A stretch of DNA of 64,000 bases from Kribbella pratensis. GTDB taxonomy: Bacteria; Actinomycetota; Actinomycetes; Propionibacteriales; Kribbellaceae. Below the pieces are notes generated by a model that ran no database searches, was not told the DNA's origin, and saw only the letters and a program-made list of their open reading frames with translations. The translations under genes and the position numbers were made by a program. Where the stretch lies: contig NZ_SODP01000001.1 in NCBI RefSeq assembly GCF_004365355.1, positions 2,797,473-2,861,472 of the forward strand, given 5' to 3'. Of the stretch, positions 8,453 to 16,426 are shown in pieces; positions within the stretch are counted from its first letter, which is position 1, and every line of letters begins with the position of its first letter.

Positions 8453-9142
8453 GTGACCGGATTCCGGCTGGGCTACGTTCCTGGCGTGACCCCAGCCAAG
8501 TGGGTCCGGATCTGGGCCGAGCGCCTCCCCCGCGTCCCGCTCGAGCTGATCCAGGTCACCGCCGCCGACGCTCCGGACCTGGTACGCCGGGGCGAGGCCG
8601 ACGCGGCGCTCCTGCGCCTGCCGATCGACCGGACCGGCCTGCACGCGATCCCGCTGTACGTCGAGCAGACGGTCGTCGTGGTGCCCAAGGATCACGTGAT
8701 CACGGCCGCCGACGAGATCACCGTGGACGACCTCGCGGACGAGCTCATGCTGCACCCGCAGGACGACGTACTCGATTGGGATCGACCGCCGGGGCGGCTG
8801 ATCGAGGAACGGCCGGCGCGCACCGGGGACGCCGTCGAGTTGGTTGCTATGGGCACCGGTCTGCTCGTCGTACCGCAGTCGCTGGCGCGGTTGCACCATC
8901 GCAAGGACCTGACGTACCGCCCGCTGACCGGCGTACCGGAGTCGCAGGTCGCGCTGAGCTGGCCCGAAGCGGACGAGACCGGTGAGCTGGTCGAGCATTT
9001 CATCGGCATCGTGCGCGGCCGGACGACGAACAGCACCCGCGGCCCGGCGACACCCAAGGCCGCGAAGAAGTCGGTCGCCAAGAGGCCGGTCGCGAAGAAG
9101 CAGCCGGACAGAAGCCGGCAGAAGCCCCGGCGCCGGCGCTAG
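8453..9142 (+). CDS. LysR-type substrate-binding domain protein without a DNA-binding domain
   Basis: The 229 residues start directly with the periplasmic-binding-like effector fold of LysR regulators (GFRLGYVPGVTPAKWVRIWA, then EADAALLRLPID and VELVAMGTGLLVVPQSLARL). There is no N-terminal helix-turn-helix. Residues 195-229 form a basic Ala/Lys/Arg tail (AAKKSVAKRPVAKK) that could bind nucleic acid. The start is GTG 8453, six bases after TAACCT (8441-8446), so it is likely leaderless. It faces the DUF5997 gene across 32 bases. I infer that the two act together, one as ligand sensor and the other possibly as the DNA-contacting part; this is untested. Confidence 0.75.
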   Translation: MTGFRLGYVPGVTPAKWVRIWAERLPRVPLELIQVTAADAPDLVRRGEADAALLRLPIDRTGLHAIPLYVEQTVVVVPKDHVITAADEITVDDLADELMLHPQDDVLDWDRPPGRLIEERPARTGDAVELVAMGTGLLVVPQSLARLHHRKDLTYRPLTGVPESQVALSWPEADETGELVEHFIGIVRGRTTNSTRGPATPKAAKKSVAKRPVAKKQPDRSRQKPRRRR

Positions 9143-9147
9143 TCTAA

Positions 9148-9168
9148 AGTTGAGTTCTCAACTATCAT
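9148..9168. promoter_or_regulatory. Palindromic operator overlapping a -10 box
   Basis: AGTTGAG (9148-9154) and CTCAACT (9157-9163) form a 7-base inverted repeat with a two-base spacer. The last base overlaps TATCAT (9163-9168), a -10 box seven bases before ATG 9176. The size and symmetry fit a dimeric MarR-type repressor, but no such gene is adjacent. Confidence 0.6.
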
Positions 9169-9175
9169 CGTGGGT

Positions 9176-9694
9176 ATGGCGATCTTCCGGTTGAACCACG
9201 CGGTCCTGTACGTGCGCGACGTCGCAGCGAGCGTCGCGTTCTACCGAGACGTCCTCGGCTTCGGTTATACCGAGACCGGTGACGCGATCCCGGGCGCGGC
9301 GTTCCTCCGGGCGCCGGGGTCGAGCAACGACCACGACCTCGGGCTGTTCCAGATCGGCTCGCAGGCGGGTTCGTCCGGCGCGGGCCGGACGACGGTCGGG
9401 CTCTACCACCTGGCCTGGGAGGTCGACACGCTCGGCGACCTCGAGGACCTGGCCGGCCGGCTGAGCGAGCACGACGCGCTCGTCGGCGCCTCGGACCACG
9501 GCACGACGAAGTCGCTGTACGGCAAGGACCCCGACGGGCTCGAGTTCGAGATCGTCTGGATCATCCCCGCCGACCTGCTCACCGACGAGGACCGCAACAA
9601 GACCGGCGTCGCGCGGCTCAACCTGGCCGCCGAGATCGAGAAGTACGGCCCCGACGCGCGCAGCGGCGTAGGCATCTCCCGCACGCTGGCCTGA
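9176..9694 (+). CDS. VOC-superfamily protein (glyoxalase/extradiol dioxygenase fold)
   Basis: This 172-residue protein has two beta-alpha-beta-beta-beta modules of the vicinal oxygen chelate fold. The first begins LNHAVLYVRDVAASVAFYRDVLG, with metal-ligand candidate His early in the chain. The second has HLAWEV and ends with DPDGLEFEIVW, which supplies a Glu ligand. Members include catechol dioxygenases, glyoxalase I and fosfomycin-resistance enzymes; the substrate is not evident here. The frame also offers GTG 9170, but TATCAT (9163-9168) seven bases before ATG 9176 favours the ATG as a leaderless start. A palindrome overlaps the promoter, so the gene is probably ligand-induced. Confidence 0.82.
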   Translation: MAIFRLNHAVLYVRDVAASVAFYRDVLGFGYTETGDAIPGAAFLRAPGSSNDHDLGLFQIGSQAGSSGAGRTTVGLYHLAWEVDTLGDLEDLAGRLSEHDALVGASDHGTTKSLYGKDPDGLEFEIVWIIPADLLTDEDRNKTGVARLNLAAEIEKYGPDARSGVGISRTLA

Positions 9695-9696
9695 GG

Positions 9697-11679
9697 TCAA
9701 CGCACGATCTGGTCGGCGATGCGCAAGGAGTTGGCCAGGACGGTGAGGACCGGGTTCACGCCGCCGTTGGTGACGTGGAGTGAGGCGTCCGCGATCCAGA
9801 CGTTGTCATGACCCCAGACACGGCCGTGCGGATCGGTGACCGAACGCGCCGGGTCGTTGCCCATGCGGCACGAGCCGGCCTGGTGCTGTCCGCTGCTCGC
9901 TCGGCCGAGCGTGCCGAAGGCGCCGACGGCGGTCCGGATCGCGCCCGCCTCCTCGAGCCATGCCTTGGCCTTGGCGCTCATGAAGCCGTGTGCGCGCACG
10001 TCTTCCGGATGGATCGATCCGCTCGTCACCACGACCGGATTGCCGAACCGGTCGAGCACTGACGGATCGACCCTCACCCGCGATTCGGCCGACGACACCT
10101 CCTGGATCGGCCCGACCACGCGCAGCATCCGCCGTACTTCACGACGCATCGCCTGCTTGCCCGCCGCCCCGGCGGCTGGAATCAGCCCGGCGCCGGTCAG
10201 ATAGTCGTACGTCGCCGCGGGTGTCGGCACGAACTCGTTCGCGAGCATCCCGCCGCCGATGATCCCGTCGTTCCCGTGCCGGAAGTCGCAGGTCGCGATC
10301 GACGCACCCGGCCCGACGAGATCGACCACCTCGTCCTCGAACAGCCCGATCGCACCGGCGTACACATGCGCCTGCAAGTGCCGCCCGACCTGGTCCTGGT
10401 TGTTGCCGATCCCGTTCGGCTCGCCGTCGTGCGCGCTGTTCAGCAACAGCCGCGGCGTCTCGGATGCGCCCGCCGCGACCACGACCTCGTTGCAGGAAAC
10501 GGTCCGGCGCCAGATCCCGCCGTACCCATCGCTCGCGACCAGTGCGACACCGGTGACCCGCCCTGCTGAGGTGACCAGCCGCTCGGCTGTCGTCTCGGTG
10601 ACCAAAGCGCAGTTGCCGGTCGCGAGCGCGGCGGGCAGTGCGGTGTTGTGTGTCCCGTTCTTCGCATCGACCGGACAAGCGAAACCGACGCACAGTCCAC
10701 ACCGCACGCACCCCGATCGTCCCTGGTGGTCGACCGAGTTGATCAGCAGCGGTACGTCGAGAATCCCCCAGCCCAACCGCTCCGCAGCCGCGGACAGCAG
10801 TTCGGCCGGCCCGGTCCGCGGCATCGGCGGCATCGGCAGCGGGATCGATCGCGGCTCGTGCCACGGATCCGTCCCGCCACCGCTCACCCCGAAACGGTGC
10901 TCGGCCAGCGAGTAGTACGGCTCGAGGTCGTCGTACGAGATCGGCCAGTCGGCGAGCGCGCTCCCCTCCGGTACGCCGTACGTCGTCGCCATCCGGAAGT
11001 CCCGCGGCACGAACCGCCACGCCTGCGCGCCGTACACGCGCGTCCCACCACCGACCGTGAACGCGTTGTTCCCCCACCCACCGTCGGGCGGCAGCACCTG
11101 ACTCCGCACACCATCCACGACCGAGATCCGCGGCCGCCCCGCGGGATCCGGATCCGTGTACGCCGGAAGCCCCCCGACCGACCGCGGATTGCGCAGATGA
11201 TCGCGCGCCAGCGACTCCGTCGTCGGATAGCGACCCAGTTCGACGACGAGCACCGACCTCCCCGACTCCGCCAGCACCTGCGCCGCCGCTCCCCCACCAG
11301 CCCCGGAGCCGATCACGATCGCGTCGTACCGATCCGCCACCGCCGACCGCGGCGTGATCGCCAACTCGGTCTGCACCGTCGGGAAGTCGCCGCTCTGCCA
11401 CCCCACCATCCCCCACGCCGCCGGCTCCGCGTAATACCCCTGCGCCACCAACCGAACCAGCCACGCACCATCGGTATCCGCCAAGGCGCCCTCAAGCCCA
11501 GCAGCCTCAGCAACCGTGAGCCCGCGCTCGACCCGCGGCAACCAATCCGGCCGATCCTCAGCCAGCACCCGCTCGACGAACCCGATCACTCCGCCCGCCG
11601 CGGACGGAAACTCGTCCGCCGGTACGACCAGCTCCGCCAGTCGCTCGAGCACAATCCGTTGCTGTTCAGAAAGGGCCAC
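9697..11679 (-). CDS. GMC-family FAD oxidoreductase with N-terminal gluconate dehydrogenase subunit 3-like domain
   Basis: The 660 residues have two parts. Residues 1-110 resemble the small subunit of membrane gluconate dehydrogenases. From about residue 118 there is a GMC flavoenzyme with the dinucleotide motif VIGSGAGGGAAAQVLAESG, a Cys cluster CVRCGLCVGFAC near the middle, and the C-terminal HQAGSCRMG and VTNGGVNPVLTVLANSLR blocks that hold the active-site His and Asn region. It would oxidise an alcohol or sugar and pass electrons to an acceptor. No Tat signal is visible at the N-terminus. The start is GTG with AAGGA seven to ten bases upstream. It is divergent from an SDR gene. Confidence 0.88.
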   Translation of the reverse strand: MALSEQQRIVLERLAELVVPADEFPSAAGGVIGFVERVLAEDRPDWLPRVERGLTVAEAAGLEGALADTDGAWLVRLVAQGYYAEPAAWGMVGWQSGDFPTVQTELAITPRSAVADRYDAIVIGSGAGGGAAAQVLAESGRSVLVVELGRYPTTESLARDHLRNPRSVGGLPAYTDPDPAGRPRISVVDGVRSQVLPPDGGWGNNAFTVGGGTRVYGAQAWRFVPRDFRMATTYGVPEGSALADWPISYDDLEPYYSLAEHRFGVSGGGTDPWHEPRSIPLPMPPMPRTGPAELLSAAAERLGWGILDVPLLINSVDHQGRSGCVRCGLCVGFACPVDAKNGTHNTALPAALATGNCALVTETTAERLVTSAGRVTGVALVASDGYGGIWRRTVSCNEVVVAAGASETPRLLLNSAHDGEPNGIGNNQDQVGRHLQAHVYAGAIGLFEDEVVDLVGPGASIATCDFRHGNDGIIGGGMLANEFVPTPAATYDYLTGAGLIPAAGAAGKQAMRREVRRMLRVVGPIQEVSSAESRVRVDPSVLDRFGNPVVVTSGSIHPEDVRAHGFMSAKAKAWLEEAGAIRTAVGAFGTLGRASSGQHQAGSCRMGNDPARSVTDPHGRVWGHDNVWIADASLHVTNGGVNPVLTVLANSLRIADQIVR

Positions 11680-11712
11680 GAGGAAATCCTTTCACGCACT
11701 ACCGTTGGCCGC

Positions 11713-12483
11713 ATGAGCACGCTGTTCGATCTCACGGGTAGGGCGGCTGTGGTGACCGGGTCGAGTCGTGGGATCGGGTTGGCGATCGCGCGGGCGCTGT
11801 TGGGGCAGGGCGCGGCCGTGGTCGTCAACGGGTACGCGGCGGACGAGACCACGGCGACCGCGGCGCGGCTGGCAGCGGAGTTTCCGGGGCGAGTGGTCGG
11901 GTCGGCCGGAGACGTCGGCGACGCGTCGGTCGCACAGGGTTTGGTGGAGGCGGCAGTCGCCGCGTTCGGGCGGCTGGATCATCTGGTCTGCAACGCGGGG
12001 ATCGACATCATCAAGCCTGCGGTCGAGTACACGCCGGACGAGTGGGATCGCATTCTCGCGGTGAACCTGCGTGGGGCGTTCCTCCCCGCGCAGGCGGCCG
12101 CGCGGTACTGGATCGGGCGCCAGGAGCGCGGGTCGGTGACGATGACGTCGTCGATCGCCGGCCAGGTCGGGATCCCGACGCTGGCACCGTACGCCGCGAG
12201 CAAGGGCGGGATCAACCAGCTGGTCCGCACGCTCGCGGCGGAGTGGGCCGATCACGGGATCCGGGTGAACGCGGTCGCGCCCGGGTACGTCGCGAACATC
12301 ATGGACAGCGTGACCGCGCACGACGATCCGGCCTCGGACCAGCGGATCACCACGTTCACGCCGCTCGGCAGACGCGCCACGGTCGACGAGATCGCGGCGC
12401 CGTACGCGTTCCTCGCCTCGCCGGCCGCGGCGTATGTGACCGGAGCCGTCGTACCTGTGGACGGTGGCTACACCGCCGTGTGA
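11713..12483 (+). CDS. Short-chain dehydrogenase/reductase (SDR)
   Basis: This 256-residue classical SDR has the cofactor motif TGSSRGIG near residue 16, the NAG motif (CNAGID), and the catalytic Ser-Tyr-Lys set (SSIAGQVG, then YAASKGG). The C-terminal PVDGGYTAV is typical. An Arg right after the cofactor Gly-rich start favours NADP or NAD use; the sequence does not settle which. The substrate is unknown. ATG 11713 follows TACCGT (11700-11705) by seven bases, supporting a leaderless start inside a longer open frame. It is divergent from the GMC oxidoreductase and 43 bases ahead of the aldo/keto reductase. Confidence 0.88.
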   Translation: MSTLFDLTGRAAVVTGSSRGIGLAIARALLGQGAAVVVNGYAADETTATAARLAAEFPGRVVGSAGDVGDASVAQGLVEAAVAAFGRLDHLVCNAGIDIIKPAVEYTPDEWDRILAVNLRGAFLPAQAAARYWIGRQERGSVTMTSSIAGQVGIPTLAPYAASKGGINQLVRTLAAEWADHGIRVNAVAPGYVANIMDSVTAHDDPASDQRITTFTPLGRRATVDEIAAPYAFLASPAAAYVTGAVVPVDGGYTAV

Positions 12484-12486
12484 CTT

Positions 12487-12503
12487 TGTACTTGCCGGTC
12501 CAT
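12487..12503. promoter_or_regulatory. Candidate TetR operator at the aldo/keto reductase promoter
   Basis: TGTACTTGCCGGTCCAT is an imperfect inverted repeat (TGTAC / GTCCA). It matches, in 15 of 17 bases, the site at 14211-14227 before the downstream tetR gene. It covers TTGCCG (12492-12497), which lies 17 bases before AACGCT (12515-12520), a plausible -35/-10 pair for the gene starting at 12527. Confidence 0.6.
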
Positions 12504-12526
12504 TTTTGCCGAGCAACGCTGTGGGC

Positions 12527-13624
12527 ATGGCACTTGACGACTACTACCTGCTCGGGCGGTCGGGGCTGCGGGTCAGCCGGCTGGCACTGGGCACGATGAA
12601 CTTCGGGCAGGCGGGCTTCCACGCGCCGTACGGCAAGACCGAGGACGAGGCGCGGGCGATCTTCCGCGCCTATGTCGATGCCGGCGGCAACTTCATCGAC
12701 ACCGCCGACTTCTACACCGCGGGTGAGAGCGAACGGATCCTCGGCCGGTTGATCGCCGAGGCGGGCATCCGGGAGCGGATGGTGCTCACCACCAAGGCGA
12801 CGAACAGCGTCGACTCCGGCGACCCCAACGCCGGCGGCAACAGCCGCAAGCACCTCATCCGCGCGCTCGACGAGTCCCTGCGCCGGCTCGGCACTGACTA
12901 CGTCGACCTGTTCCTCCTGCACACCTGGGACCGCATCACCCCGATCGACGAGGTACTGCGGACTTTCGACGACCTCGCCCGCGCCGGCAAGATCCGGTAC
13001 GCCGGGCTGTCCGACGTACCGTCCTGGTATGCCGCCCGCGCGCAGACGCTGGCCGACGCGCACTCGCTGACCCCGATGGTCAGCCTGCAACTGCCGTATT
13101 CGCTGGCCGAGCGGGCGATCGAGACCGAGCACGTCCCGATGGCACAGCAACTGGGGCTCGGCATCACCGCGTGGAGCCCGTTGGCCAGTGGCTTCCTCAC
13201 CGGTAAGTACCAGCGCGACGACGCTCAGGGCCTGGCAGGCGAAGGCCGACTCACCGGTGACGGCTCACCGGCGCGGACATGGGGCGACCGGCACTGGGAC
13301 CTGTTGAACACGGTGAAGGATGTCGCGGACAAGCTCGGCGTGACGATGGCTCAGGTCGCGGTCAACTGGGCAGCCACCCAGCCGGGCGTCGCGTCTGCGA
13401 TCGTCGGTGCGAGCCGCCCGGAGCAGCTCCGGTCGAGCATCGAGGCGCTCGGGTTCGAACTGCCGGCCGAGCTCCGTACGGCGCTCGACGACGCCGGCGC
13501 AGTACCGCCGGAATCGGTGTACCGCATGTTCACACCGCAGTACCAGGGCTGGCTGGTCAACGCCGGAACGAAGGTCGCCGACAAGCCGGCGGGCTACCGG
13601 CCACCAGTGGTCAATTGGAGCTAG
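12527..13624 (+). CDS. Aldo/keto reductase
   Basis: This 365-residue TIM-barrel oxidoreductase has the family tetrad: Asp and Tyr in IDTADFYTAGESE, Lys in LTTKAT and His in LFLLHTW. The NADP-binding C-terminal signature is VASAIVGASRPEQLRSSIEAL. It would reduce an aldehyde or ketone using NADPH in the cytosol; the physiological substrate is unknown. ATG 12527 was chosen over an earlier in-frame start because the fold begins at YYLLGRSGLRVSRL. The 3' end overlaps the convergent tetR gene by 14 bases, and both promoters share an operator-like sequence, so this gene is probably repressed by that TetR. Confidence 0.9.
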   Translation: MALDDYYLLGRSGLRVSRLALGTMNFGQAGFHAPYGKTEDEARAIFRAYVDAGGNFIDTADFYTAGESERILGRLIAEAGIRERMVLTTKATNSVDSGDPNAGGNSRKHLIRALDESLRRLGTDYVDLFLLHTWDRITPIDEVLRTFDDLARAGKIRYAGLSDVPSWYAARAQTLADAHSLTPMVSLQLPYSLAERAIETEHVPMAQQLGLGITAWSPLASGFLTGKYQRDDAQGLAGEGRLTGDGSPARTWGDRHWDLLNTVKDVADKLGVTMAQVAVNWAATQPGVASAIVGASRPEQLRSSIEALGFELPAELRTALDDAGAVPPESVYRMFTPQYQGWLVNAGTKVADKPAGYRPPVVNWS

Positions 13625-14201
13625 CGCGCAGGTAGTCCAGGCACAGGTCGAGCGCGTACTCGAGCTGGGTCGAGGAACCGGACGCCATCAGGATCGCGAC
13701 GCCACCCTGGATCGCGGCCACCAGCGCGGCCGAGGCGCGGGCGGGATCCACGTCGGCACGGATCTCGCCCGCGGCCTTCATGTCCTCGATGCCGAGCTCG
13801 AGCCGTCGCTGCCACTGCTCGAGCAGCTTCCCGGTCACGGCCTGCGCGGCGGGGGTGTGCCGCCCGATCTCGGTGATCAGTACGCCGAGCGGGCAGTTCA
13901 CCCCCTGCCGCCGGTACTTCTCCACGACAGCGTCACGCCACTCGGCCCAGGCGTCCCAGCTGGTGAGCTGCCCGAGGTGCGGCTCCTGGTCCTCGAGCAC
14001 CTGCTCGGCCTCCCGCTCGGCGACCGCGAGCAGCAACTGCTCCTTGCCCTCGGGGAAGTAGTGGAACAGCTGGCTCTTCCCGGTCCGGCTGCGCCGGCCG
14101 ATGTCGTCCAGCTTCACCGCACTGATCCCACGCTCGCGGATCTCGGCAGCAGCGGCCGTCACGATCCGGTCCCGCGTCGCCGCGCCCTTCGCTGTCAGCA
14201 C
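13611..14201 (-). CDS. TetR-family repressor, likely regulator of the aldo/keto reductase
   Basis: This 196-residue protein has an N-terminal TetR helix-turn-helix (TRDRIVTAAAAEIRERGISA, then GKSQLFHYFPEGKEQLL) and a C-terminal ligand and dimerisation domain of the TetR_C type (NCPLGVLITEIGRH). The start is GTG 14201, seven bases after TACATT (14214-14209), so it is leaderless. A 17-base site overlapping that -10 box recurs before the aldo/keto reductase gene, which implies autoregulation and control of that gene. The TIM-barrel hydrolase gene lies 25 bases upstream on the same strand. Confidence 0.87.
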   Translation of the reverse strand: MLTAKGAATRDRIVTAAAAEIRERGISAVKLDDIGRRSRTGKSQLFHYFPEGKEQLLLAVAEREAEQVLEDQEPHLGQLTSWDAWAEWRDAVVEKYRRQGVNCPLGVLITEIGRHTPAAQAVTGKLLEQWQRRLELGIEDMKAAGEIRADVDPARASAALVAAIQGGVAILMASGSSTQLEYALDLCLDYLRASSN

Positions 14202-14210
14202 GGGGTCAAA

Positions 14211-14227
14211 TGTACCCGCCGGTCCAT
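14211..14227. promoter_or_regulatory. Candidate TetR autoregulatory operator
   Basis: TGTACCCGCCGGTCCAT overlaps the tetR -10 box TACATT (14214-14209, minus strand). It is a near copy of 12487-12503, with only the two bases after TGTAC differing. Confidence 0.6.
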
Positions 14228-15237
14228 CAGCTCCGGTCGGCGTTGAGCTCCGCGAGCTTGCCGAACACCTTCTTCGGCCGCCACTGCCCGTCGTCGCCGA
14301 CCGCGACGAGCCCGTACGACGAGAGGTCGAGATCGTGCTGTGGATCGTTCTCGCGGCGCGGCAGCTCGAAGCCCGCGAAACTGAACCAGAACGCCGCCGC
14401 CAGCTCGATCCGGTCGAACTCCTCGACCAGCTCGAACAGATACTCCACTTGTTCCTCCTCGTCCCGCTCGTACGAACCGTTGATGACCGGCGGTACGACG
14501 CTGCGGTCCACGATCCTCCAGCCAGTCCCGCCCCGTTCGGCCGCGCCGCGGTACGCGCAGCAGCCGAACTCGGTGGCGACGACCGGCTTGCCCCATTTCG
14601 ATCGCGACGCCAACTCGTCGGCGAACGTCGCCGCGTTGGCCGCGTCCCGGTACGCGTCGACGCTGACGATGTCGAACAGCTCCCAGTTCACGTCCTCCCA
14701 CAGGCCGGCGGCGTACGTGATCCGACCGCTGAAGGCGCTCCGAGCGGCCTTCGCCAGCTCCTCCTGCACCGCACCCCAGCGCGCCAGGCCGGCCTGCAGT
14801 TCCGTCAGCTTGGCCGGGTCGGTCCAGGTCGCCGGATCGCCCATCAGCGCGAGCCGCTCCCCCGTCGTCTCGCCCGGCACGAATCCCTTGCAGAACACGG
14901 ACAGCTCACACCCGAGCACGAGCACGACGTCACCGCGCGCCGACTGCCGCAGTACCTCGGCCTGTGCGGCGCTGTCGGTGAGGAACGCGATGAACTCGGA
15001 CGGCTCGAGGTTCATCGGCATCGGCGAGAACCACAGGTCCAGCCCGGCAGCCAACGCCGCCTCTCCCGCCACCACCAGCCGGTCGAGCTCGGTGCCGACC
15101 ACCCGGACCGCGGGAGCATGCAGCTCGTCCGCGATCACCGCCATCTCACGGCGCACCGCGTCGGCGTCGAAACGGTTGCGCGTACTGCGGCCGTCGTACT
15201 GCAGGCCGGTGTCGTAGTTCACCCCGATTGATCGCAT
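14227..15237 (-). CDS. TIM-barrel glycoside-hydrolase-like protein (group often mis-named abortive infection protein)
   Basis: The 336 residues begin MRSIGVNYDTGLQYDG and contain alternating strand/helix blocks (VIADELHAPAVRVVG, GLDLWFSPMP, VVLVLGCELSVF, FDIVSVDAYRD). The strand-end acid KPVVATEFGCC sits where retaining hydrolases of the GH5/GH42 type carry the nucleophile Glu, and GCELS could supply the acid/base. Catalysis on a glycoside is therefore inferred, not proven. Similar actinobacterial proteins carry the label abortive infection protein without clear support. An in-frame ATG at 15264 exists, but TAGGCT (15250-15245) seven bases before ATG 15237 and the family start favour 15237. 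Its stop lies 25 bases before tetR. Confidence 0.7.
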   Translation of the reverse strand: MRSIGVNYDTGLQYDGRSTRNRFDADAVRREMAVIADELHAPAVRVVGTELDRLVVAGEAALAAGLDLWFSPMPMNLEPSEFIAFLTDSAAQAEVLRQSARGDVVLVLGCELSVFCKGFVPGETTGERLALMGDPATWTDPAKLTELQAGLARWGAVQEELAKAARSAFSGRITYAAGLWEDVNWELFDIVSVDAYRDAANAATFADELASRSKWGKPVVATEFGCCAYRGAAERGGTGWRIVDRSVVPPVINGSYERDEEEQVEYLFELVEEFDRIELAAAFWFSFAGFELPRRENDPQHDLDLSSYGLVAVGDDGQWRPKKVFGKLAELNADRS

Positions 15238-15244
15238 GATCTCG

Positions 15245-15293
15245 AGCCTAGCAAGTGAACTCATACTCGGTACATCTTTTTATCCGGTATGGT
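15245..15293. promoter_or_regulatory. Divergent leaderless promoters with inverted repeat
   Basis: TAGGCT on the minus strand (15250-15245) serves ATG 15237. TATGGT on the plus strand (15288-15293) lies six bases before GTG 15300. Between them CATACtCGG (15262-15270) and CCGGTATG (15284-15291) form an inverted repeat with one extra base, overlapping the plus -10 box. It could be the operator of the TetR encoded at 15300. Confidence 0.5.
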
Positions 15294-15299
15294 TAAACC

Positions 15300-15905
15300 G
15301 TGAACCACCAGGGCCGCCGGGAGCGGAAGAAGGCCGAGCTCCGGACCCGGATCTCGGAGGTCGCGACCGCGCTCTTCCTCGAGCGCGGCTTCGATGCGGT
15401 GTCGGTGTCCGAGGTCGCCGAGGCGGCGGACGTCGCGCGGCCGACCGTGTTCGCGCACTTCGCCCGCAAGGAAGACCTACTGTTCGACCGGTACCCCGAG
15501 GCGGAGGCCCTGGTCGTTGCCGCGGTCAACGACCGCCCGGCCGGCACGTCCGCGGTCCGGGCGCTGTCCGATCTTCTGGTCGCGCTGGCCGACGAGGGGA
15601 ACCCGCTGTCCACGATCCGCGGCACGTTCCGCCGGTTCTGGGAGGTCGTCGCCGAGTCCCGGGCCCTGCAGAACCGCGCCCGCGAACTACTGCAGCAGAT
15701 CGAGCACGCGATCGCCGCGGCGATGGCGCACACCGGCGTACCCGATCCTCAGCTGACCGCCGCGCTCACGGTCGCCGCCTACCGCGTCGTCCATCTCGAG
15801 TCGGTACGCCGGATCTTCGCCGGAGACGACCCCGCCGTCGTCGCCGCGGAACATCGCGAACGCATCATCAGCGCGCTCGCCGTCGTCGATCAGGCCTTCA
15901 CGTAG
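15300..15905 (+). CDS. TetR-family transcriptional regulator
   Basis: The protein has 201 residues. The helix-turn-helix is at about residues 15-60 (ISEVATALFLERGFDAVSVS, then ADVARPTVFAHFARKEDLLF). The C-terminal half is helical and variable, so the ligand cannot be predicted. The GTG start follows TATGGT by six bases. It is divergent from the TIM-barrel hydrolase gene across 62 bases and may control it. Its last 16 bases overlap the convergent chloramphenicol phosphotransferase gene. Confidence 0.87.
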   Translation: MNHQGRRERKKAELRTRISEVATALFLERGFDAVSVSEVAEAADVARPTVFAHFARKEDLLFDRYPEAEALVVAAVNDRPAGTSAVRALSDLLVALADEGNPLSTIRGTFRRFWEVVAESRALQNRARELLQQIEHAIAAAMAHTGVPDPQLTAALTVAAYRVVHLESVRRIFAGDDPAVVAAEHRERIISALAVVDQAFT

Positions 15906-16426
15906 GCCGCGATCGTCCGCGCGCAGTCGATCGACCCGGTGTGAGACGTGTCCACCTCGACGTCGTACGTGATGCCCTGATGGACGATCAGCGCCTGTCC
16001 TTCAGCCATGCCGGGTGGCCGGTCGCCGCGGGCGAGTTCGCGTTGGGCCGCAATCGACGGATCGCAATGGACACCGACCCACAGCGTCTCCAGGTCGCCG
16101 ATCGCGTTCCGCCAGCGCTGCTGCGAGGACGGGCCGCCGAGGAAGACGTCGTCCATGACGACCCGTCCGCCGGCCCGGCACATCGCGACGATCCCGGCGG
16201 TCCAGGCCGCCTCGAGTTCGCGGAACGCGGAGCCGACCGATACCTCGCCGTCCGGACCGATCACGATCCCGTCCGGCGACCCCTCGAGCTTGGCCGGCAG
16301 CGCGTCGACGAAGTCGTCCACGCTGAACCCGAGCCACGGCTCGTCCAGCACCTCCTGCAGCGCCCGCACGATCGCGGTCTTCCCGGAGCTGGATCCGCCG
16401 TTCAGGATGATCAGTCGAACCGTCAC
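15890..16426 (-). CDS. cpt: Chloramphenicol 3-O-phosphotransferase-like kinase
   Basis: This 178-residue protein resembles the Streptomyces venezuelae chloramphenicol phosphotransferase along its length, from memory of that protein. The Walker A motif is GGSSSGKT at residues 10-17. EPWLGFSVDDF places Asp37, the catalytic acid proposed for that enzyme. VVMDDVFLGG, LWVGVHCD and YDVEVDTSH follow the same order. The known reaction is ATP-dependent phosphorylation of the primary hydroxyl of chloramphenicol, giving resistance. The GTG start overlaps the TGA of the upstream MFS gene (GTGA), so the two are translationally coupled. Another small hydroxyl substrate remains possible. Confidence 0.82.
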   Translation of the reverse strand: MTVRLIILNGGSSSGKTAIVRALQEVLDEPWLGFSVDDFVDALPAKLEGSPDGIVIGPDGEVSVGSAFRELEAAWTAGIVAMCRAGGRVVMDDVFLGGPSSQQRWRNAIGDLETLWVGVHCDPSIAAQRELARGDRPPGMAEGQALIVHQGITYDVEVDTSHTGSIDCARTIAAYVKA

